Source: an uncultured Bacteroidales bacterium
GTDB taxonomy: Bacteria > Bacteroidota > Bacteroidia > Bacteroidales > Muribaculaceae
Reading direction: 5' to 3'
Length of the DNA: 64,000 nucleotides
NCBI GenBank assembly: GCA_902779125.1
Contig: CACZAC010000013.1
Span: forward strand, 1-64,000
Within the stretch, counting starts at the first letter, position 1, and each line of letters opens with the position of its first letter. The notes under the pieces are model-generated. The model did not search any database. It had not been told where the DNA came from and was given only the letters and a program-made list of their open reading frames with translations. Made by a program: the position numbers and the translations under genes. Shown here in pieces: positions 56,558 through 64,000 of this stretch.

Positions 56558-58630
56558 ATGGAGTATAGACTGCATAGTGAATATGAGCCGACGGGGGACC
56601 AACCGCAGGCGATTGCCGAACTGGCAGGGGGCGTGAATGACGGCGTGCCCTACCAGACATTGTTGGGCGTGACAGGGTCAGGTAAAACCTTTACCATGGC
56701 CAACATCATCGCGCGTACGGGGCGCCCTACCCTGGTCTTGTCGCATAACAAGACGCTGGCAGCGCAGTTGTATGCCGAGTTCAAGAGTTTCTTCCCTGAG
56801 AACGCGGTACATTACTTCGTGTCTTACTACGACTACTACCAGCCCGAAGCCTATATTCCCTCGACCGATAAGTATATCGAGAAGGACCTCGCCATCAACG
56901 ACGAAATTGAGCGTCTGAGGCTCTCGACTGTGACGGCACTACTGAGTGGGCGCCGCGATATCGTGGTGGTGTCGAGTGTGTCGTGCCTCTATGGCATGGG
57001 CAATCCTGAGGACATTACCGCCAATGCCATCGAACTGAAAGTTGGTCAATTGATTGGGCGTGATGACCTGTTGCACCGTCTCGTGGATGCCCTGTACTCC
57101 CGCAGCGATACCGAACTGAGGATGGGCACTTTCCGCGTCAAGGGCGACACGGTTGACGTGTTCCTGAGCGACGAGGACATCATGCTGAGAATCATCTTCT
57201 GGGGCAACGAGATTGAACGCATCCAGATTCTTGACAGCGAGACCCAGTTGCCCACCGAGGACGTCGAGGGCTTTAAGATTTTCCCAGCCAACATCTTCGT
57301 TACCACCAAGGAACGCATGCGGGCTGCCATGGGTCAGATTGACCTGGACCGCGAGAACCAAGTGGCAGCATTCGCCCGCGAGAACCGCTTTGCCGAGGCT
57401 AAGCGGCTAAATGAACGCGTGACCTATGACATGGAGATGATGCGCGAGGTGGGTTACTGCTCGGGCATTGAGAACTACAGCCGTTACTTTGACGGACGCC
57501 GGCCCGGCATGAGGCCATTCTGCCTGCTCGACTACTTCCCCGACAACTTCCTGACCATCATCGACGAGAGCCACGTCACCGTGCCTCAAATCCGCGCCAT
57601 GTACGGCGGCGACCAGTCGCGCAAGACCAATCTCGTACACTACGGCTTCAGGCTTGAGGCTGCACTGGATAACAGGCCTCTGAGATTCGAGGAATTTGAG
57701 AATTTAACACACCAGACCATCTATGTAAGCGCCACACCTGCCGATTATGAACTGAACAAGAGCGAGGGTATCATCACCGAGCAACTTATTCGCCCGACGG
57801 GCCTTCTCGACCCGCAAATCATCGTGCGTCCCTCGCAAGGTCAGGTCGATGACCTGGTCGAGGAGATACAGCTGCGCATCGAGCGTGGCGAGCGCACCCT
57901 GGTCACCACACTGACCAAGCGCATGGCAGAGGAACTGAGCGACTACCTCAAGCGGTTGGATATCCGCACCGCCTATATGCACAGCGACGTGGAGACGCTG
58001 GAGCGCATCGAAATCATTGACAACCTGCGTGCCGGTGCCATCGATGTACTCGTGGGCGTGAACCTGCTGCGTGAGGGCCTTGACCTGCCCGAAGTGTCGC
58101 TTGTCGCCATCCTTGACGCCGACAAAGAGGGTTTCCTGCGCAGCCGCCGCTCATTGACACAGACTGCAGGCCGCGCAGCCCGCAACCTGAACGGTACCGT
58201 CATCATGTATGCCGACAACATCACCGACTCGATGCGGCAGACCATTGACGAGACCGAGCGCCGCCGCACCCTGCAACTCAAGTACAACGAGGAGCACAAC
58301 ATCACTCCCACCGCTATCATCAAGGCGCGCACGGCAATTATCGGCCAGGATACCGATATGCGGCATCCGACGACTCCCAGCCGCCACAATCAGGGCATGA
58401 TGCCAGCAGCGCCGGCACCCAATCTGCGTTATACCGAAGAATTTGATGGCAGCGCGGGCGTTGCCGCCGATCCCGTAGTCGCCTACATGAGCAGCAAGGA
58501 CATGCAGGCAGCCATCGACCGCTTGAAGACGCAGATGATTGAGGCTGCGAAGCGTATGGACTTCCTGGAGGCCGCCCAATACCGCGACGAAATCCTCAAA
58601 CTTGAAGAAATGCTGAAGGAGAGGGAATAG
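56558..58630 (+). CDS. uvrB: Excinuclease ABC subunit B
   Basis: A 690-residue DNA repair helicase-like protein. Walker A is GVTGSGKTFTMANI, the beta-hairpin region is YYDYYQPEAYIPSTDKYIEK, the DExH box is LTIIDESHV, and motif VI is QTAGRAARN. The C-terminal UVR domain (AAIDRLKTQMIEAAKRMDFL...) recruits UvrC. It verifies lesions delivered by UvrA in nucleotide excision repair. Residues about 610-640 form a short Pro/Ala-rich linker. Confidence 0.97.
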   Translation: MEYRLHSEYEPTGDQPQAIAELAGGVNDGVPYQTLLGVTGSGKTFTMANIIARTGRPTLVLSHNKTLAAQLYAEFKSFFPENAVHYFVSYYDYYQPEAYIPSTDKYIEKDLAINDEIERLRLSTVTALLSGRRDIVVVSSVSCLYGMGNPEDITANAIELKVGQLIGRDDLLHRLVDALYSRSDTELRMGTFRVKGDTVDVFLSDEDIMLRIIFWGNEIERIQILDSETQLPTEDVEGFKIFPANIFVTTKERMRAAMGQIDLDRENQVAAFARENRFAEAKRLNERVTYDMEMMREVGYCSGIENYSRYFDGRRPGMRPFCLLDYFPDNFLTIIDESHVTVPQIRAMYGGDQSRKTNLVHYGFRLEAALDNRPLRFEEFENLTHQTIYVSATPADYELNKSEGIITEQLIRPTGLLDPQIIVRPSQGQVDDLVEEIQLRIERGERTLVTTLTKRMAEELSDYLKRLDIRTAYMHSDVETLERIEIIDNLRAGAIDVLVGVNLLREGLDLPEVSLVAILDADKEGFLRSRRSLTQTAGRAARNLNGTVIMYADNITDSMRQTIDETERRRTLQLKYNEEHNITPTAIIKARTAIIGQDTDMRHPTTPSRHNQGMMPAAPAPNLRYTEEFDGSAGVAADPVVAYMSSKDMQAAIDRLKTQMIEAAKRMDFLEAAQYRDEILKLEEMLKERE

Positions 58631-58640
58631 AGGTTGTAGT

Positions 58641-58675
58641 TTAAAGGTTAAAGGTTAAAGGTTAAAGGTTAAAGG
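58641..58675. repeat. Heptamer tandem repeat, TTAAAGG x 5, at the ribosome-binding site
   Basis: Five exact TTAAAGG units end 3 nt before the GTG start of the radical-SAM gene, so every unit offers an AAAGG-like ribosome-binding site. Confidence 0.9.
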
Positions 58676-58678
58676 TTC

Positions 58679-60520
58679 GTGAAACAGGATAAGGGACATA
58701 GTGACCACCGCTTCAAGGGACAGTGGCTGCCCACGACCAAGAAGGAAATGGAACACTTGGGTTGGGAACAAGCCGACGTCATTCTGTTCACCGGCGATGC
58801 CTACATCGACCACCCGTCGATGGGCACTGCTGTCATCGGTCGTGTGCTTGAGGCGCATGGCTACAAGGTGGCCATCGTGCCGCAACCCAACTGGCGCGAC
58901 GACCTGCGCGACTTCAAGAAGCTGGGCAAACCGCGGCTGTTCTTCGGCGTGTCGGCAGGAGCCATGGACTCGATGGTGAACCACTATACCGCTGCCCGAC
59001 GCAAACGCAGCGATGATGCCTATACAGCCGACGGCCGTGCCGGAGCCCGCCCCGACTACCCCACCATCGTCTATAGCGAGATATTGAAGCGCCTGTTCCC
59101 TGACGTGCCTGTTGTGGCCGGGGGCATTGAAGTGTCACTGCGAAGGCTGGCACATTATGACTACTGGCAGGACAAACTGCGCCCCTCTATCCTCATAGAT
59201 TGCCCCGCCGACATGCTGGTGTATGGCATGGGTGAGTTGCCCAACATCGCCATAGCCGAAGCCCTCGCCGCCGGCAAACGCATCGAAGAACTGACCGACA
59301 TTCCACAGACGGTAGTGCGCCGCCCCATGAGCGACCTGCCCGCCGCCAATACCGATGCCGACGTGGTGCTGCACAGCTATGAGGAGTGCCAACGGTCCAA
59401 AAAGGCGCAAGCCGAGAATTTCAAGGTCATTGAGGTCGAGAGCAACCTGTGGCACGGTCACAATGTGTGGCAAGCAACTGGCGACATTGCAGTGAAAGTC
59501 AACCGCACCAATCCGCCGATGACCACCGAGCAGATTGATGCCTCGTTTGACCTGCCCTATACCCGCCTGCCCCACCCACGCTACCAGGGCAAGCGCATTC
59601 CCGCCTACGAGATGATACGGCACTCGGTGTGCATGCACCGCGGCTGCTTTGGCGGATGCGCCTTCTGCACCATCAGCGCCCATCAGGGCAAATTCATCGC
59701 CTCACGCAGCAAGGAATCAATTTTGCGCGAAGTCAAGCAGGTGGTACAGATGGAGGACTTCAAGGGCTACATCAGCGACCTGGGCGGTCCCAGCGCCAAC
59801 ATGTACGGCATGCACGGCAAGGACCTGGAACGCTGCCAGCATTGCCAACGCCCCTCGTGCCTTCATCCGCAACCCTGCAGCAACCTCAACACCGACCACA
59901 GTCAGTTGCTCGACATCTACCATGCCGTGGATGCCCTGCCCGAAGTAAAGAAATCCTTTATCGGCAGCGGTGTGCGCTATGACCTGTCGATGCACCGCAC
60001 GGGCGACCCACGCGTCGATAAAATCAACGCCCGTTACAACGAAGAACTGATACGCTTCCATGTCTCGGGCCGATTGAAGGTTGCGCCCGAGCACACCAGT
60101 GACGAGGTGCTGATGCTCATGCGCAAACCCTCGTTTGAACTGTTCAAGCGCTTCAAGGCGCTGTTCGACCGCGTGAATGTGAAGTATAACCTGCGACAGC
60201 AGCTCATCCCCTACTTCATTTCGTCCCACCCCGGCTGCCACGAGGCCGACATGGCCGAACTCGCCGCCATCACCAAGGAACTGGACTTCCGCTTGGAGCA
60301 GGTGCAGGATTTCACGCCCACACCCATGACCATCTCGACCGAGACCTACTACACAGGGTTCCACCCCTACACGCTCAAGCCCGTCTATTGCGCCAAGACC
60401 CCGATGGAGAAGCAGGCCCAACGGCTGTTCTTCTTCTGGTATGACCGCAAGAACCGCGCTGCCATCACTGCAGCCCTGAAACGTATCCACCGCATCGACC
60501 TGCTGCGCAAACTTTATTAG
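58679..60520 (+). CDS. YgiQ-family radical SAM protein
   Basis: A 613-residue protein. GTG at 58679 keeps the family N-terminus (QWLPTTKKEMEHLGWEQADV, ILFTGDAYIDHPSMG). The radical-SAM cluster site is CFGGCAFC (CxxxCxxC) in MHRGCFGGCAFCTISAHQGK. Other blocks are DLGGPSANMYGMHG and RLKVAPEHTSDEVLMLMRKP. A cobalamin-binding-like N-terminal part is suggested by the family. Its reaction is unknown. It lies 48 nt after uvrB behind a heptamer repeat. Confidence 0.9.
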   Translation: MKQDKGHSDHRFKGQWLPTTKKEMEHLGWEQADVILFTGDAYIDHPSMGTAVIGRVLEAHGYKVAIVPQPNWRDDLRDFKKLGKPRLFFGVSAGAMDSMVNHYTAARRKRSDDAYTADGRAGARPDYPTIVYSEILKRLFPDVPVVAGGIEVSLRRLAHYDYWQDKLRPSILIDCPADMLVYGMGELPNIAIAEALAAGKRIEELTDIPQTVVRRPMSDLPAANTDADVVLHSYEECQRSKKAQAENFKVIEVESNLWHGHNVWQATGDIAVKVNRTNPPMTTEQIDASFDLPYTRLPHPRYQGKRIPAYEMIRHSVCMHRGCFGGCAFCTISAHQGKFIASRSKESILREVKQVVQMEDFKGYISDLGGPSANMYGMHGKDLERCQHCQRPSCLHPQPCSNLNTDHSQLLDIYHAVDALPEVKKSFIGSGVRYDLSMHRTGDPRVDKINARYNEELIRFHVSGRLKVAPEHTSDEVLMLMRKPSFELFKRFKALFDRVNVKYNLRQQLIPYFISSHPGCHEADMAELAAITKELDFRLEQVQDFTPTPMTISTETYYTGFHPYTLKPVYCAKTPMEKQAQRLFFFWYDRKNRAAITAALKRIHRIDLLRKLY

Positions 60521-60532
60521 TCGTAGATTATT

Positions 60533-61069
60533 ATGAAGCGAATTTTGGTCCTCTTCTTAGCCATCATCTGCCTTACCGCCCATGCCGGGGATGATGGATT
60601 GCGTCACGCTACCGACGTGATGTGCCTCCTGCCCGATGCCACCGCCCTGGGTGTCACCATAGCCAAGCACGACACCGAAGGCATGAAACAACTGGCGTTC
60701 AGTACCGCCACCTGCCTTGCCCTGAACTACGGGCTGGAATTGTGCATCCGCAAAGACCGCCCTGACGGCACGGGACACCATGCCTTTCCCAGCACCCACA
60801 CGGCAGTCGCTTTCAACGGCTCGACTTTCCTGATGAAGCGCTACGGCTGGAAATGGGGCGTGCCCGCCTATCTGGTATCCAGTTTTGTGGCTTGGGGACG
60901 CGTCAAGACCGACCGCCACGACTGGTGGGACGTGCTGGGCGGAGCCGCCATCGGAGCCGGCACTGCGTTCATCTTTACCAAGCCTTTTGTCAAGAATGTT
61001 GACGTGAGCATCAGCCCCACTGCGTTTGGCGACCAGGCATACGGCCTCACCGCGACAATACAGTTCTAA
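60533..61069 (+). CDS. PAP2-family phosphatase, exported
   Basis: A 178-residue protein with a signal peptide (about 1-18, ending TAHA). The acid phosphatase motifs are KDRP (in CIRKDRPDGTG), PSTHTA (in HHAFPSTHTAVAFNG) and GRVKTDRHDWWDVLGG. It should remove phosphate from a lipid or small molecule in the periplasm or at the inner membrane; lipid phosphates such as undecaprenyl diphosphate are possible. It starts 12 nt after the radical-SAM gene. Confidence 0.85.
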   Translation: MKRILVLFLAIICLTAHAGDDGLRHATDVMCLLPDATALGVTIAKHDTEGMKQLAFSTATCLALNYGLELCIRKDRPDGTGHHAFPSTHTAVAFNGSTFLMKRYGWKWGVPAYLVSSFVAWGRVKTDRHDWWDVLGGAAIGAGTAFIFTKPFVKNVDVSISPTAFGDQAYGLTATIQF

Positions 61070-61084
61070 CAACAGATGATTAAC

Positions 61085-61120
61085 AAAAACAGGAGACTTC
61101 CAGATGAGTCTCCTGTTTTT
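61085..61120. terminator. Bidirectional intrinsic terminator
   Basis: AAAAACAGGAGACT (61085-61098) and AGTCTCCTGTTTTT (61107-61120) are perfect inverse complements around an 8-nt loop. It lies between two convergent genes and can stop transcription from both sides. Confidence 0.92.
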
Positions 61121-61142
61121 ATGTTATGAGGGTTAGTCCTGA

Positions 61143-62987
61143 TTACTTGACGAGGACTTTCCTTGCGGTGCCGTCACTCATCCTGACGATGTTGATGCCG
61201 TGGATGGGAGCCTCCAACTTGCGACCCATCACGTCATAGTACTCAACGGGAACAGCATTGTCGGTAGCGAGAGTCTCCTCAATGCCACCGGGAATGTTGA
61301 CCAGACGCACCTTCTCGGCATTATTCACCTGCATGTCGGTGATTTTGCCAGCGGCGCCATTGGTAATTGGCCTGCTGACGAATGCCACCACATTCAGGTT
61401 CTTCATATTCCAATCATCAGGGATAGTGATAGTAAACTCATTGGAATAACCGTCCTCGGTCATATTGAAGTCCACACCCTTGACTGAGCCCAGAGCACAA
61501 CGGAACACGCCATTATGCACATAGTTGGGAATCCATACACCGTTGTTCACTTGGCGTGCGACAAGACTGTCCTCGGTGATGTAAACGGTGAGTTTGTTCC
61601 CTTCGCCCAGCAGGAGATCGATGTCGGGCGATATATCACCAGAAACCGTAATGACTGCCTCGCGGGTATTGAGATCTACAACAGGATCAATATTGATGGC
61701 TGCAAAAGTGGGGTTATCCTCTGCCACCTTATCAAAGAAAAGACCCAACTCGTCGGCTACCTCCTGATGATACTGCTCATAGTAGCCGAGGGAGTTCACA
61801 AGCTGGTTAGGGCTCTCCCATCCCGTAGCGCGGTCAAAGGCTCCCGAAGGATAGGAATCATTTCCCATATATGCCATAATCGAGTCAGCCTGATCAGACA
61901 TATAGGGGTCCAAACCACCGTTCAACTCGCCATGGATACCCACCCAGATAACGTCATCGCGCTGGCTCGTGAGAATGGTCAGCATGGAGTTACCAAGCGG
62001 GCAATAGGTGCAATAGGTCGAGGTGAATTGCTCCACGAGATGCTTCTGGCGGGGATAAACACCGTTCATCGTCACAAATGTTGCGTTCATCGGATAGACA
62101 TAATCCAGCGACTCTTCACCAGCGACCGCATTGCAGACGGTCAACGTATGGCTACCGACAGACAAATCATCGGTCCCGAGGATTTCTTGCATGGTATAGG
62201 TCGTAGCAGGGTCAATGTCCTCAGGATTGCTGATTGTTGCCACTTTCTCGCCATCAAGCATCACGTCAAACGACAGTTCCCCGGCGTTCAGGGGCTTGAT
62301 ACCGCGATTCCTGACCTGGAACGTATACTGCAAATCATCGCCAATATTCACATAACGGGGAGCCTCAAGGCCATTGGCCTTGATGAGCACACTGGGGAAA
62401 TTATCCTTCTCAACGATGCACTGCACACACAGGTTGCCCAAGGACTTGAAGCCTGCGGTCGTCCATCGGTACATCTGGCCAGCCTTCTTGTAATAATAAG
62501 TGTCATAGATGTCACCCTCGGGGACCACAGCCAGCGGCTTATTGGTGGAAGTCTGCTCATACTCGAAACCGATAAGCAGTCTACCGCCATCGGTGGCTTC
62601 CAGTTGATAAGGTGTGGGAAGAGTGATGACATTCCAACCTACCTCATCGACCTCACAGGGCCAAGAAACCATAGTTCCATAAGCGCCACCAGCCGAAACG
62701 GGCACCACAAAGACCTTGGTCACAGGCGTACTCTCGGCGAGTCCCACCCTGAAAGCCGTGATTTTGCCACCGATGAAAATGTCCAGTTCATCGGATTCCA
62801 AAATGGTACCAATAGACACTTTTCCAGTGGCTTTCACTTTAGCGCCTTCGGTAGTGATAGCATCACTATCAAAGTGGCCCATAATGCGTTGATTCTCGGA
62901 AAGCTCAATCTGTGCAGGAGCAGTCTTCGCCTGCATGGGCAATGACAGCAATACTGCCATCAAGATAAAGAGTAAATTTTTCTTCAT
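61143..62987 (-). CDS. Omp28-related secreted protein with probable T9SS sorting domain
   Basis: I use the ATG at 62987, which starts the signal peptide MKKNLLFILMAVLLSLPMQA and gives 614 residues. The frame to 63023 adds residues before the signal. A beta-rich N-terminal part (about 20-300) precedes an Omp28-like thioredoxin-type domain (about 310-480) with the CxxC block QFTSTYCTYCPLGNSM. The C-terminus, VEYYDVMGRKLEAPIHGINI followed by VRMSDGTARKVLVK, matches type A T9SS sorting domains. The protein should therefore be passed through SprA and kept at the cell surface. It follows the dockerin gene by 52 nt. Confidence 0.82.
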   Translation of the reverse strand: MKKNLLFILMAVLLSLPMQAKTAPAQIELSENQRIMGHFDSDAITTEGAKVKATGKVSIGTILESDELDIFIGGKITAFRVGLAESTPVTKVFVVPVSAGGAYGTMVSWPCEVDEVGWNVITLPTPYQLEATDGGRLLIGFEYEQTSTNKPLAVVPEGDIYDTYYYKKAGQMYRWTTAGFKSLGNLCVQCIVEKDNFPSVLIKANGLEAPRYVNIGDDLQYTFQVRNRGIKPLNAGELSFDVMLDGEKVATISNPEDIDPATTYTMQEILGTDDLSVGSHTLTVCNAVAGEESLDYVYPMNATFVTMNGVYPRQKHLVEQFTSTYCTYCPLGNSMLTILTSQRDDVIWVGIHGELNGGLDPYMSDQADSIMAYMGNDSYPSGAFDRATGWESPNQLVNSLGYYEQYHQEVADELGLFFDKVAEDNPTFAAINIDPVVDLNTREAVITVSGDISPDIDLLLGEGNKLTVYITEDSLVARQVNNGVWIPNYVHNGVFRCALGSVKGVDFNMTEDGYSNEFTITIPDDWNMKNLNVVAFVSRPITNGAAGKITDMQVNNAEKVRLVNIPGGIEETLATDNAVPVEYYDVMGRKLEAPIHGINIVRMSDGTARKVLVK

Positions 62988-63039
62988 ACCATTATGCTTT
63001 AGATTTAAAGTGTTGTAAATCAATCAAATAAACACATCA

Positions 63040-63747
63040 TTATTGTGCAGATGCATTAAGGATAATGCCAATCACCTCATTGATATCGGCAATTCCAACC
63101 TCACCGTCACCATTCACGTCGGCGATAAGGATGTCCATACCCTCACGCGGCGAAACGATGCAACCGATGATGAAATTGACGTCACTCACGGTGACCTCGC
63201 CATCGCCATTCACGTCACCCTTAAGGGGAGTGGGCAAATCACCCTTGACAAACTTGAGCGTGAGCGTGGGACCATCGGCCTTGTGTACATAGGAGGGCGG
63301 GAACAAGCCCTGCTTTGAGAGAATCTCTATGGTAAGCGTAACAACACAGGTGCCATCGGCCGTGGGGAACCACTCACTCTGGATATCATGCAAATCGCCC
63401 ATCAACTGTCCAGCACTAGTCTCGTAATAGCCGGGCTCGGTCTGGGAGTTACAAGTCGTTGGGAAACAGATTTGGTAGGTACCATTGTCAATCTGCTCAA
63501 CCAGATAGTGCATCTTAATGTAGTCAGTGGCTTCACCGCTCATGTTAAGCACCGAAATACCTGAATAAATCACTTCTCCCAGATACTCGTCAAACATTAC
63601 GGTGTTGCGCACAACGGTGGCGCCATCTTCAAGAATTTCACCTTCCTCATCGACAAACACAAAGCTCATATCAGCGTCCTGAGCCTGGGTTACCAGAGGG
63701 CATACTGCCATCGACAGTCCAAATAAAAAAGTAAAGAATTTTTTCAT
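63040..63747 (-). CDS. Small secreted protein with dockerin-like tail
   Basis: A 235-residue protein with a signal peptide (about 1-22, ending TQAQ). An unrecognised beta-rich domain (about 25-165) has LGEVIYSGISVLNMSGEA and contains two cysteines. Two dockerin-like repeats follow (GDVNGDGEVTVSDVNFIIGC and ADVNGDGEVGIADINEVIGI, about 175-232), the best-preserved calcium loops of the window. It lies between two Omp28-like genes with short gaps (16 and 52 nt), so the three are probably one operon. Confidence 0.8.
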   Translation of the reverse strand: MKKFFTFLFGLSMAVCPLVTQAQDADMSFVFVDEEGEILEDGATVVRNTVMFDEYLGEVIYSGISVLNMSGEATDYIKMHYLVEQIDNGTYQICFPTTCNSQTEPGYYETSAGQLMGDLHDIQSEWFPTADGTCVVTLTIEILSKQGLFPPSYVHKADGPTLTLKFVKGDLPTPLKGDVNGDGEVTVSDVNFIIGCIVSPREGMDILIADVNGDGEVGIADINEVIGIILNASAQ

Positions 63748-63763
63748 TGTAAATATTGGTTTT

Positions 63764-64000
63764 TTAGTAGTCCATCAATTTTTTCTTTGTCACCTGCTTC
63801 ACTCCATCTTCATCATAGAGGAAAACAACAAGCGAGCAATTCTCGAACACCCAAGCGGGGTCCAAAGCAAACTCATATTTCTTAGAAACCACTTCGCCGT
63901 GACTCACGGTCAAGTCATCACCCCAGGGGTCATTGATGCTTGCACGGAACACGTGCATGTGGTTATAGTGCTCCTCCCGGCTGCCGTTAGGCATCAGCTG
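63764..64000 (-). CDS. Omp28-like protein, C-terminal part
   Basis: The frame is open to the window edge, so only the last 78 residues are seen. HYNHMHVFRASINDPWGDDL and WVFENCSLVVFLYDEDGVKQ match the conserved end of Omp28-type proteins (HNHVFRA..., then NCSLVVF). The Omp28 protein at 61143-62987 has a parallel segment (YVHNGVFRCALGSVKG... NLNVVAFVSRP). No sorting tail follows here: it ends QVTKKKLMDY. The start is outside the window. Confidence 0.7.
   Translation of the reverse strand, partial: QLMPNGSREEHYNHMHVFRASINDPWGDDLTVSHGEVVSKKYEFALDPAWVFENCSLVVFLYDEDGVKQVTKKKLMDY

Overview
The window reads as a chromosomal segment of a gut or oral-type Bacteroidales bacterium. Supporting signs are a 2497-residue SprA (the type IX secretion channel), a TamL lipoprotein paired with TamB, a DUF4290 protein, a BspA-like surface protein, C10 and S8 proteases carrying dockerin-like tails, Omp28-type proteins, and promoters of the Bacteroidetes type (TTTG or TTG, about 20 bp, TAnnTTTG). 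Muribaculaceae or Prevotellaceae fits best. I cannot decide the genus, and I saw no rRNA or tRNA gene.

Layout. 1-275 is the end of a nitroreductase. 452-13904 (minus) is a tight run of two dockerin-tailed subtilases, ruvA, sprA and an EpsG-family membrane protein; the last has a C-terminus rewritten by a 52-bp tandem duplication. 14113-17160 (minus) holds a small membrane protein, a PstS-like lipoprotein and a secreted TPR protein. 17161-17658 is non-coding and contains a promoter-terminator pair that may make a small RNA. 17659-21758 (minus) is tsaB, DUF4290, rimM, an OmpA-domain protein and proS. 21956-23953 is an unusual C10 protease-dockerin-FGE fusion. A threonine aldolase (minus) and a GH13 amylase (plus) diverge at about 25.1 kb. 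26843-34070 is tamL-tamB. 34427-34702 is a striking non-coding element: two inverted copies of four GNA-triloop hairpins, the strongest candidate here for something undescribed. 34832-39079 is a glycogen phosphorylase and a GT3 glycogen synthase. 39371-41302 is dnaK with a palindromic operator candidate upstream.

41513-44515 is an accessory island: a BspA-like dockerin protein, a dockerin gene remnant, flanking inverted repeats and an AT-only cruciform segment. From 44728 the plus strand carries udk, lptB, an OprO/P-type porin, a complete glycine-cleavage set (lplA, gcvT, gcvH, gcvPA, gcvPB, lpd; gcvPB has a one-base frameshift near its start), a secreted dockerin protein, uvrB, a YgiQ radical-SAM protein and a PAP2 phosphatase. 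61143-64000 (minus) is an Omp28-like pair around a dockerin protein; one Omp28 protein ends in a probable T9SS sorting domain.

How the parts fit. SprA and the T9SS-tailed Omp28 protein point to type IX export. SprA, TamL/TamB, LptB and the porin are outer-membrane assembly or transport functions. LplA can lipoylate GcvH, which works with GcvT, GcvPA/PB and Lpd. Amylase, glycogen phosphorylase and glycogen synthase form a storage-glucan module. Six intact proteins and one remnant carry dockerin-like calcium-binding repeats, yet no cohesin is visible, so the role of these tails is open.
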